In this document: positions 1 through 5,196 of the stretch, piece after piece
Layout: every line of letters starts with the position of its first letter
How positions within the stretch are numbered: position 1 is the first letter of the stretch
NCBI GenBank assembly: GCA_900556765.1
Contig: USQH01000093.1
Coordinates: 1 to 5,744, forward strand
Length of the DNA: 5,744 bases
From: an uncultured Oscillospiraceae bacterium
GTDB lineage: Bacteria > Bacillota > Clostridia > Oscillospirales > Acutalibacteraceae
Reading direction: 5' to 3'
The notes under the pieces: generated by a model
The model's database searches: none
Seen by the model: only the letters and a program-made list of their open reading frames with translations
Told to the model about the DNA's origin: nothing
Position numbers and translations under genes: made by a program

Positions 1-9
1 GGAGATGTG

Positions 10-1296
10 TCATACTGTTTCGCCTATGCAACTGTCTGCGTCAATTGAGGTCAGCCGCACATTTATGATTTTGCCGCACAGGTCATCGTCGGATTTTACA
101 CGCACATGTGTGTAGTTCGGCGTGTAGCCTTCGTTACAGTCGCCTTTTCGTGTTTCAAACAGCACGGGGTAAACGCCGCCTATTTGAGTTCTCAAAAACT
201 CATACTCTGTTTCACTGACGGCGGCGATCATGCGCTGCGACCGCTCGTGCTTAACGGCGTTCGGAACCTGACCGTCGGCTTTGGCGGCGACAGTGCCGGC
301 ACGCCGGGAATAAGCAAAAACATGAGCGCGGGCAAAGCCGATTTCACGCGCGAATTGCACCGACTGTTCAAACTCTTCATCTGTCTCACCCGCGAAGCCT
401 ACCATGATATCTGTGGTTATCGACGCGTTGTCAAAATTGCGGCGCACGCGTTCCACCAGCCTGCGGTAAAACTCGGTGTCGTAGTGTCGTCTCATGCGCT
501 GCAATGTGGAGTCACAGCCCGACTGCAACGAGAAATGAAACTGAGGGCAAAATTTCTTTTGCGATTTGAGCCTGTTCATCATTTCGTCGGTGAATATGTC
601 CGGTTCAAGCGAGCCGAGCCGCACGCGCTCGATTCCGTCGACAGCGCACACGACATCGACCGCGTCGCAAAGATCGGCGTCAATGTCGTTTCCGTATGCT
701 GACAGATTGATACCGACCAAAACTATTTCACGGTGACCTGTTGCGGCGATCTCACGCACCTCCGCGTCAATGTCGGCGAGCGGCTTTGACCGTTCTCTGC
801 CGCGGGCGGTCGGAATAATGCAGTAGGAGCAGTAGCGGTTGCATCCATCCTGAATTTTCAGATATGCACGTGTGCGTTCCTCAATATGCTCGATAGGCGG
901 TGTGTCAAATCGCTCTCCTTTTTTATGCGTGTCAATGCTGACGATACGCTCACCTGTCGAAACAAAGCGGTCGATCGCCTCGCAAATGCTGTTGTTGGAG
1001 TTGTTGCCGAGGACAATGTCGGCAGCATCGAGCGCTTCGGCGTCATCGGGAAAAGCCTGCGGCATGCAACCGGTCAGCACGATTATCGCATGCGGCAGTT
1101 CGCGTCGGTATTTGCGTACCATCTGACGCGTTTTGCGATCGCTTTCGGCGGTAACGGTGCAGGAGTTGATAATAAAAATGTCCGGCATAGCGTCGGACAT
1201 AGCAGCAGTGTGACCGGCGGCGAGGAGCATACGCTCCATTGCCGCCGTTTCATATTGATTGACCTTGCACCCGAGGGTGCAGAATGCAAATTTCAT
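10..1296 (-). CDS. mtaB: tRNA t6A37 methylthiotransferase MtaB
   Basis: Radical-SAM enzyme that converts N6-threonylcarbamoyladenosine (t6A) at tRNA position 37 to the 2-methylthio form, using two 4Fe-4S clusters; cytosolic. The 428-residue product has the usual family order. The N-terminal methylthiotransferase domain carries its cluster cysteines at about C10 (TLGCKVNQYET), C46 (NSCTVT) and C77 (LTGCMPQ). The radical-SAM core has CNRYCSYC at C152/C156/C159. The C-terminal ~65 residues resemble a TRAM RNA-binding domain (GYTPNYTHVRV). The TLGCKVNQYET motif favours MtaB over MiaB or RimO. I place the start at the ATG at 1296 because AGAGGA lies 8 nt upstream (1305-1310) and the product then begins MKFAFCTLGC as in homologues; an in-frame extension to 1329 adds 11 unconserved residues. 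It is the last gene of the leftward set in view and ends 9 nt from the window edge. No strong promoter was found in its AT-rich leader. Confidence 0.95.
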   Translation of the reverse strand: MKFAFCTLGCKVNQYETAAMERMLLAAGHTAAMSDAMPDIFIINSCTVTAESDRKTRQMVRKYRRELPHAIIVLTGCMPQAFPDDAEALDAADIVLGNNSNNSICEAIDRFVSTGERIVSIDTHKKGERFDTPPIEHIEERTRAYLKIQDGCNRYCSYCIIPTARGRERSKPLADIDAEVREIAATGHREIVLVGINLSAYGNDIDADLCDAVDVVCAVDGIERVRLGSLEPDIFTDEMMNRLKSQKKFCPQFHFSLQSGCDSTLQRMRRHYDTEFYRRLVERVRRNFDNASITTDIMVGFAGETDEEFEQSVQFAREIGFARAHVFAYSRRAGTVAAKADGQVPNAVKHERSQRMIAAVSETEYEFLRTQIGGVYPVLFETRKGDCNEGYTPNYTHVRVKSDDDLCGKIINVRLTSIDADSCIGETV

Positions 1297-1413
1297 AGAA
1301 TGATTCCTCTGGTTATAGTTAGCCGACACTCAGCTTGATATTTCTGTGCTTTTTATATTTTTTATATATTAAACAAAAGAAAATAAGATCGTGTCCGCTG
1401 CGGCGCATAATTA

Positions 1414-1442
1414 TTGTGAGATGTCGGTCGCTTGCGTATAAT
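1414..1442 (+). promoter_or_regulatory. Promoter-like sequence, antisense to flanking genes
   Basis: On the plus strand TTGTGA (1414-1419, 4/6 to consensus) is followed after exactly 17 bp by a perfect TATAAT (1437-1442). Both flanking genes are on the minus strand, so a transcript from here would run antisense into the 3' end of the membrane-protein gene at 1482. No gene follows in this orientation. In such AT-rich DNA a chance match is quite possible. Confidence 0.3.
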
Positions 1443-1472
1443 TAAAGTCTCGTGTATGACTTAAAACAAGCG
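1429..1472. repeat. Nested inverted repeats downstream of the membrane-protein gene
   Basis: CGCTTG (1429-1434) pairs with CAAGCG (1467-1472), and inside it AAGTC (1445-1449) pairs with GACTT (1458-1462) around an 8-nt loop. The two stems are joined by an asymmetric internal loop. On the minus strand the structure begins about 10 nt after the stop codon at 1482, where a terminator or 3'-end stabilising hairpin would be expected. It lacks a long GC-rich stem and a clear U tract, so it is not a convincing intrinsic terminator. Confidence 0.35.
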
Positions 1473-1481
1473 AAATCAGCA

Positions 1482-2096
1482 TTATACTGCGTTTGATTCA
1501 GCCGCCTTTTTCTCTGCTGCTCGGCGCTCCGACTCGATTTCCTCCTCGCGGGCAGCTTTGCGCGCGGCTTCGTATGCGATGCGGCGCTTTTCCTCGACCT
1601 TTGTGTCGATGATGTCAAGAACAGGATCGCTGAAGAATGCGACCGTACCGATAACAGCGGCAACGACGGATATCAGAATACCGTAGTTAATCGGTGAGCA
1701 CTGAATAAAGGAGTAGCCGTTGTTCCACGACACGGCGTCAATGATCGCAAATGTGAGGTGCATTATAAGATAAAGTGCCGCAAACGACCAGCAGCCGATG
1801 GCTACCGTTTTGCTGACGGTTTTTGCGCGGAAGTTTGCTGCAATTACCGCGCCTATGCATATCAGCGCAATAAGTCCCGATTCATGAAAACGGAATGTTT
1901 CAGCCAGCGGCGACGAAGTATTATATGTATAAAGCTGTGCATATTCGGACATTTCACCCGCTTTAAGCACGGTTTCCTCTCCCGCGGATCCCGGCAGGTC
2001 ACCGGCAAATGTAGCGATCTGCAGTACAAGCATGATCAGACCGAAAATGAACAATTTAAGAAAACTGAATTTTTTTGCTTTTGGTTTCATGATCAT
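1482..2096 (-). CDS. Unrecognised four-helix membrane protein
   Basis: I do not recognise this 204-residue protein and assign no function. It has a Lys-rich N-terminus and four hydrophobic segments at about 12-30, 73-88, 96-116 and 137-155. A polar, mostly acidic loop (31-72) lies between helices 1 and 2. The C-terminal tail (about 156-204) is highly charged, rich in Ala, Glu, Arg and Lys, and is probably a helix or coiled coil. The positive-inside rule (basic N-terminus, FRAKTVSK loop at about 89-96, basic tail) puts both ends in the cytoplasm. I chose the ATG at 2096 because AGAGGT sits 9 nt upstream (2106-2111); the in-frame ATG at 2126 has no ribosome binding site, and an ATG at 2090 is too far from it. 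It lies 63 nt downstream of the SEDS gene on the same strand with no obvious terminator between them, so it is probably co-transcribed. That suggests, but does not show, an envelope-related role. Confidence 0.8.
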   Translation of the reverse strand: MIMKPKAKKFSFLKLFIFGLIMLVLQIATFAGDLPGSAGEETVLKAGEMSEYAQLYTYNTSSPLAETFRFHESGLIALICIGAVIAANFRAKTVSKTVAIGCWSFAALYLIMHLTFAIIDAVSWNNGYSFIQCSPINYGILISVVAAVIGTVAFFSDPVLDIIDTKVEEKRRIAYEAARKAAREEEIESERRAAEKKAAESNAV

Positions 2097-2159
2097 AGAA
2101 AAGATACCTCTTTCACTAAAATACATTTTTGTTATGATAACTGAACTTTAAGCGTACGG

Positions 2160-3311
2160 TCAGTACATCTCATTCAGATAAACAACGTGTTGATTTCTGT
2201 GCATATATACGTTTACTGCCAGCCCTATACCTATGTAGGTACACACGAGCGAAGAACCGCCCGCGCTGAAAAAAGGCAGCGTAATGCCGATGACGGGGAG
2301 AATGGAAGCGCACATTCCGATGTTCAGCATGCTTTGTGCCGCAAAAAGCCCGAATAGGCCGCTGCACATTATCATGCCCATTTTGTCACGCGCATGGTGC
2401 GCTATGACCAGCAGACGGACGCAAACGGCTATCTCAAGCAGGATAACGGCGATAAGACCGAGAAATCCAAGTTCCTCGCCGATGCTGGCAAAAATGAAGT
2501 CGTTGTACCGCAGCGGTATTGATTCGGATTGCGTTGACTGGACATAGTCGCCCCTGAAAAGTCCCTTTCCGAATACTCCGCCGTTTGCCATTGCGATTCT
2601 GGCGCGCCACTGCTGCCATCCGCTGCCGTAAAGATCCTGCTCGGGGTTGAACAGTATCTCGAAACGGGAGCGCTGATCCTCGTTCATGACGATGAACCAC
2701 ATTATCGGTGATGCGGCTGCCACCGCGATGGCGGCTGCGGCAAAGTAACGCAGCTTAATTCCGGCGGCGAACATCATTGATATGAAGATGACCGCAAGAA
2801 CGAGAGCCGTGCCGTCGTCGCCCTGAAAATGTATCAGAAGGACCGGAAAAGCACCGTGTACGCAAAGCAGAATGACGTGTAAGGGCTTGTTCACTTTGTC
2901 ACCGATAGCCTGAACATGGCCGGAAAATGTGATGATAAACGCGATCTTAAGCAGCTCGGACGGCTGAAAGGTAATGCCGCCGGGAAGCAGCAGCCATGCT
3001 TTATCATCTGTGCCGGCGGGGGCGTAGCCGATGAAAAAAGTCAGTCCGACAAGCGCAAGAGCGGCTCCTGCAATAATGAATTTATGCCGCGCGATAGACT
3101 CGTAGTCGATGAACGCCGACATAAGCACCACGGCGATAAGGCCGAGAAAAAGTGCGCCGAGCTGAACATAAAACTGCTTCATACTGCCTGTGTAATGCGT
3201 AGCGGACATGACCGCGACACATCCGAATAGGGAAGCAAACACGCAAATAGAGAGCAATACCTTGTCGGTCTCGCGAAAATAGTCGGCGATTTTGCCCAAT
3301 ATATTGCTCAC
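2160..3311 (-). CDS. FtsW/RodA/SpoVE-family SEDS peptidoglycan glycosyltransferase
   Basis: Integral membrane SEDS protein; members polymerise lipid II into glycan strands together with a class B penicillin-binding protein, in elongation (RodA), division (FtsW) or spore cortex synthesis (SpoVE). The 383-residue product has about ten hydrophobic segments and family motifs in order: FQPSELLK (about 115-122), a GTALV loop (about 167-171), a W-x-A-rich stretch leading to GGVFGKGL, the extracytoplasmic NDFIF whose Asp (about 261) corresponds to the catalytic Asp, EELGFLG, and LPVIGITLPFFSAGGSSL near the C-terminus. Length and termini favour a RodA-type protein, but no partner PBP or mre gene is in view, so I give no symbol. 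I chose the GTG at 3311 because GGAGGT (3319-3324) is 7 nt upstream and the likely transcription start is near 3335. The ATG at 3326 overlaps that ribosome binding site, and the GTG at 3338 would lie at or before the transcript start. Confidence 0.92.
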   Translation of the reverse strand: MSNILGKIADYFRETDKVLLSICVFASLFGCVAVMSATHYTGSMKQFYVQLGALFLGLIAVVLMSAFIDYESIARHKFIIAGAALALVGLTFFIGYAPAGTDDKAWLLLPGGITFQPSELLKIAFIITFSGHVQAIGDKVNKPLHVILLCVHGAFPVLLIHFQGDDGTALVLAVIFISMMFAAGIKLRYFAAAAIAVAAASPIMWFIVMNEDQRSRFEILFNPEQDLYGSGWQQWRARIAMANGGVFGKGLFRGDYVQSTQSESIPLRYNDFIFASIGEELGFLGLIAVILLEIAVCVRLLVIAHHARDKMGMIMCSGLFGLFAAQSMLNIGMCASILPVIGITLPFFSAGGSSLVCTYIGIGLAVNVYMHRNQHVVYLNEMY

Positions 3312-3341
3312 AGCGGCCACCTCCATTATTACGCACACTAT

Positions 3342-3370
3342 ATTATAAAATAAAATTCAAATAACTTCAA
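3342..3370 (-). promoter_or_regulatory. Sigma-A-type promoter of the SEDS gene
   Basis: Read on the minus strand, TTGAAG (3365-3370, 4/6 to consensus) is followed after 17 bp by a perfect TATAAT (3342-3347). Predicted initiation near 3335 gives a leader of about 24 nt before the GTG at 3311, enough for the GGAGGT ribosome binding site. It probably drives the SEDS gene and the membrane protein behind it. Confidence 0.75.
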
Positions 3371-3396
3371 GCAAATACTTTAATATCAGAAAAAAT

Positions 3397-3407
3397 TGTG
3401 ATATAAT
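3397..3407 (+). promoter_or_regulatory. Extended -10 promoter of tsaE-tsaB-rpiB
   Basis: TGTGATATAAT at 3397-3407 combines a perfect TATAAT (3402-3407) with the TGTG extension typical of Gram-positive extended -10 promoters. The -35 position 17 bp upstream (TTTAAT, 3379-3384) is weak, as is common when the extension is present. Initiation near 3414 would give a leader of about 88 nt before tsaE. It diverges from the SEDS promoter, with the two -10 boxes about 55 bp apart. Confidence 0.7.
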
Positions 3408-3501
3408 CCTATAAAAAGCCGGCAAGTTTGTATTACATGACGGTCTGATTTTACAGTCTGTTTACAATCATCGGAGTTATCATAATGCGGAGGTATGCTT
3501 T

Positions 3502-3951
3502 TTGCGTTTTATCAGCAATTCACCCGACCAGACGATAAATATAGCGCGGGCGCTTGCGACGTCGATCGACGGCGGCGCTGTCATTGCAATGACCGGCGAC
3601 CTCGGCGCGGGAAAGACGGCTTTTACCCGCGGACTTGCCGAGGGCTTGGACTGCCCATGTGAGGTGTCAAGTCCGACATTTGCCATCGTCCACGAATACG
3701 CCGGCGGCAGGCTGCCGCTTTATCATTTTGATATGTATCGCGTGAATAGCTGGGACTCGCTTTATTCTACCGGATTTTTCGACTATATGGACAGCGGCGC
3801 CGTGCTTGCTGTTGAGTGGAGCGAAAACATTGAAAACGCACTGCCCGACAGTCTTATCGCCGTTGATATACGGCGCGGCGAAAACGACAACCAGCGCATT
3901 ATAACGATCACTGCGAGAGGAGAGCAAAAACTTGAAAATATTAGCTGTTGA
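3502..3951 (+). CDS. tsaE: tRNA t6A biosynthesis ATPase TsaE
   Basis: P-loop ATPase that works with TsaB and TsaD to transfer the threonylcarbamoyl group to A37 of ANN-decoding tRNAs; cytosolic. The 149-residue product matches the family length. It has the Walker A motif GDLGAGKT (32-39), SSPTF (56-60) as the switch-like segment, FDMYR (76-80) with the Walker-B-like Asp77, and VEWSEN (104-109) near the end of the core. The start is TTG at 3502: GGAGG (3489-3493) lies 8 nt upstream and no in-frame ATG fits, since the nearby ATG at 3495 is in another frame. It is the first gene of a rightward operon and its last 20 nt overlap tsaB. All key motifs are present. The tail after about residue 125 is poorly conserved in the family. 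Confidence 0.95.
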   Translation: MRFISNSPDQTINIARALATSIDGGAVIAMTGDLGAGKTAFTRGLAEGLDCPCEVSSPTFAIVHEYAGGRLPLYHFDMYRVNSWDSLYSTGFFDYMDSGAVLAVEWSENIENALPDSLIAVDIRRGENDNQRIITITARGEQKLENISC

Positions 3952-4648
3952 ATGCTCGGACAAGCCTGTTTCGTGCGCTGTTATTGAGGACAGCGAGCTT
4001 GTCTGCGAAAGCTTTTTGAGCGTCGGCACAACTCATTCACAGACTTTGCAGCCGATGCTGTGCGATATGTTGGAAAATTCAGGCATGTCGATCGACCGAA
4101 TCGACCGATTCGCCGTTAGCGTCGGACCCGGTTCGTTCACGGGACTGCGTATCGGCATCGCCGCCGTTAAAGGAATGGCTTACGGTCTGTCAAAGCCGTG
4201 TGTCGGCGTATCCACTTTGCACGCAGCCGCTTTCGGTATGGTGTCGTCACGCGGCATTATCTGCGCCGTCATGGACGCGCGTTGCGGTCAGGTCTACACA
4301 GCGACCTTTTACTCCGACGGTCATACCCTTACTCGCCTATGCGATGACAGGGCAATAATGCTTACCGAATTGACCGATGACCTGAAAAAACTGCGCTTGG
4401 ATGAAAAATATTCCGCCCAAACGATATTTATAGTTGGACGCGGCGCGAATATGTGCTATAATAGCGTGAAAGACGAAATGAAAAATGTACAAATAGCGCC
4501 GCCGCATCTGCTCCATCAGAGGGCGGCATATGTTGCGCTTGTCTCCGGCGAATACGATGAGGTACCGGCTGAACAGTTGTTGCCGAGCTATCTTCGTCTG
4601 CCGCAGGCGGAACGCGAACTGAAAGCAAAAGGGGAGCTGAAACGATGA
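3932..4648 (+). CDS. tsaB: tRNA t6A biosynthesis protein TsaB
   Basis: Inactive ASKHA-fold paralogue of TsaD that dimerises with it and recruits TsaE in the t6A-forming complex; cytosolic. At 238 residues it has the usual length. The N-terminal strand MKILAVECSD corresponds to the family's MKILaiDTS. THSQTL is at 34-39, the signature VGPGSFTGLRIG at 64-75, MDARCGQVY at 114-122, and the C-terminal LLPSYLRLPQAERE at about 216-229 matches the family ending. The start is TTG at 3932 with AGGAG (3918-3922) 9 nt upstream, inside the end of tsaE. The 20-nt overlap implies translational coupling and roughly balanced production of the two partners. Its last 4 nt overlap rpiB (ATGA). tsaD and rimI, which often follow, are absent here. 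Confidence 0.95.
   Translation: MKILAVECSDKPVSCAVIEDSELVCESFLSVGTTHSQTLQPMLCDMLENSGMSIDRIDRFAVSVGPGSFTGLRIGIAAVKGMAYGLSKPCVGVSTLHAAAFGMVSSRGIICAVMDARCGQVYTATFYSDGHTLTRLCDDRAIMLTELTDDLKKLRLDEKYSAQTIFIVGRGANMCYNSVKDEMKNVQIAPPHLLHQRAAYVALVSGEYDEVPAEQLLPSYLRLPQAERELKAKGELKR
4091..4108 (+). repeat. 9-bp perfect tandem duplication within tsaB
   Basis: ATCGACCGA occurs twice back to back (4091-4099 and 4100-4108). It keeps the frame and encodes the IDRIDR segment at about residues 54-59 of TsaB. This is probably a small coding duplication in a surface region. Confidence 0.6.
4434..4462 (+). promoter_or_regulatory. Promoter-like sequence inside tsaB, upstream of rpiB
   Basis: TTGGAC (4434-4439) is followed after 17 bp by a perfect TATAAT (4457-4462), which is preceded by TGTGC to form the extended -10 TGTGCTATAAT (4452-4462). 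This 11-mer differs at one base from the extended -10 ahead of tsaE. Initiation near 4469 would give a leader of about 175 nt and extra transcription of rpiB. It lies within codons of tsaB, so coincidence cannot be excluded. Confidence 0.45.
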
Positions 4649-5100
4649 AGAAGAAAATTGCTGTCGGATGTGACCACGGCGGATTTGAGATGAAGGGCGA
4701 GATAGTCGACTATCTTAACGAGCTGGGCTGTGAGGTCGGCGACTACGGTATTAAAGAAAAGGTGTCGGTCGATTATCCGATTATTGCACAAAAAGTCGCA
4801 AACGCCGTTGCATCGGGCGAATACGAGCTTGGCATACTTATCTGCGGCACCGGTATCGGAATGTCGCTTGCCGCCAACAAGGTAAATGGCATTCGCGCCG
4901 CCGCCTGCTCAGAGGTTTACAGCGCAAAATTCACTCGCTTACATAACAATTCCAACATTTTATGCCTCGGCGGTCGCGTTATCGGTCCCGAAACGGCAAA
5001 GATTATGGTCGACGCATTCGTTAATACCGAATTTGAGGGCGGACGTCATCAGCGCCGCGTCGACATGATATCCGCTATCGAAAACGGCGAACAGCTTTAA
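4645..5100 (+). CDS. rpiB: Ribose-5-phosphate isomerase B
   Basis: Interconverts ribose 5-phosphate and ribulose 5-phosphate in the non-oxidative pentose phosphate pathway; cytosolic. The 151-residue product has the RpiB/LacA/LacB fold signatures: GCDHGGFEMK (8-17) with substrate-binding Asp10 and His11, DYP (43-45), the active-site loop CGTGIGMS (67-74) with catalytic Cys67, and HNN (100-102) with the ring-opening His100. The Arg-rich segment around 134-138 fits phosphate binding. Length and the CGTGIG loop fit RpiB; a closely related sugar-phosphate isomerase such as LacB is a lesser alternative, with no lac or allose genes nearby. The ATG at 4645 overlaps the tsaB stop (ATGA) and uses GGAG (4633-4636) inside tsaB, 8 nt upstream. 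It is the last gene of the coupled trio and may also be served by the internal promoter-like site at 4434-4462. Confidence 0.95.
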   Translation: MKKKIAVGCDHGGFEMKGEIVDYLNELGCEVGDYGIKEKVSVDYPIIAQKVANAVASGEYELGILICGTGIGMSLAANKVNGIRAAACSEVYSAKFTRLHNNSNILCLGGRVIGPETAKIMVDAFVNTEFEGGRHQRRVDMISAIENGEQL

Positions 5101-5119
5101 AATACGGAACAAACAACGG

Positions 5120-5149
5120 TTGATATTCGGCGCTGTGTCGATTTAAAAT
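5120..5149 (+). promoter_or_regulatory. Probable sigma-A promoter of upp
   Basis: TTGATA (5120-5125, 5/6) and TAAAAT (5144-5149, 5/6) are separated by 18 bp. Initiation near 5156 would leave a leader of about 40 nt before the upp ATG. The 96-bp gap after rpiB, against the overlapping genes before it, fits a separate transcription unit. No terminator hairpin follows rpiB, so readthrough is also possible. Confidence 0.55.
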
Positions 5150-5152
5150 TAA

Positions 5153-5164
5153 TTATAGCTATAA
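5153..5164. repeat. 12-bp perfect palindrome in the upp leader
   Basis: TTATAGCTATAA is a perfect palindrome sitting at the predicted transcription start of upp, where an operator could act. It is short and AT-rich, so it may be chance. Confidence 0.3.
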
Positions 5165-5196
5165 ATAAAAATAAATGTAAGGGAGAATTACCGAAT

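Larger units (their letters stand above)
1297..1481. other. AT-rich intergenic region upstream of mtaB
   Basis: This 185-bp gap lies between the stop of the membrane-protein gene and the mtaB start. It is strongly AT-rich at 1345-1385 and holds the mtaB ribosome binding site (1305-1310). On the minus strand there are TATAAA-like boxes at about 1350-1365 and a perfect TATAAT at 1481-1486, but none has a matching -35, so the mtaB promoter is unresolved and readthrough from upstream is possible. No U-tailed terminator hairpin is evident. The nested inverted repeat and the plus-strand promoter-like site inside it are listed separately. No coding region with a ribosome binding site was seen. Confidence 0.6.

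Noticed and set aside
106..702. Long plus-strand open frame (198 codons) opposite mtaB.
   Set aside because: It lies wholly antisense to the well-supported mtaB radical-SAM gene and its translation has no recognisable motif; it is a shadow frame.
1297..1329. 11-residue N-terminal extension of MtaB.
   Set aside because: The ATG at 1296 has a good ribosome binding site and gives the conserved N-terminus; the extension would include that site.
2097..2126. 10-residue N-terminal extension of the membrane protein.
   Set aside because: The ATG at 2126 has no ribosome binding site, whereas AGAGGT is correctly spaced for 2096.
2131..2141. Small palindrome GTTATGATAAC between the SEDS and membrane-protein genes, considered as a terminator.
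   Set aside because: The stem is only 5 AT-rich pairs with a 1-nt centre, too weak to terminate or to call an operator.
3667..4029. Minus-strand open frame of 120 codons across the tsaE/tsaB junction.
   Set aside because: It is antisense to two confident genes, and its translation shows no recognisable motif.
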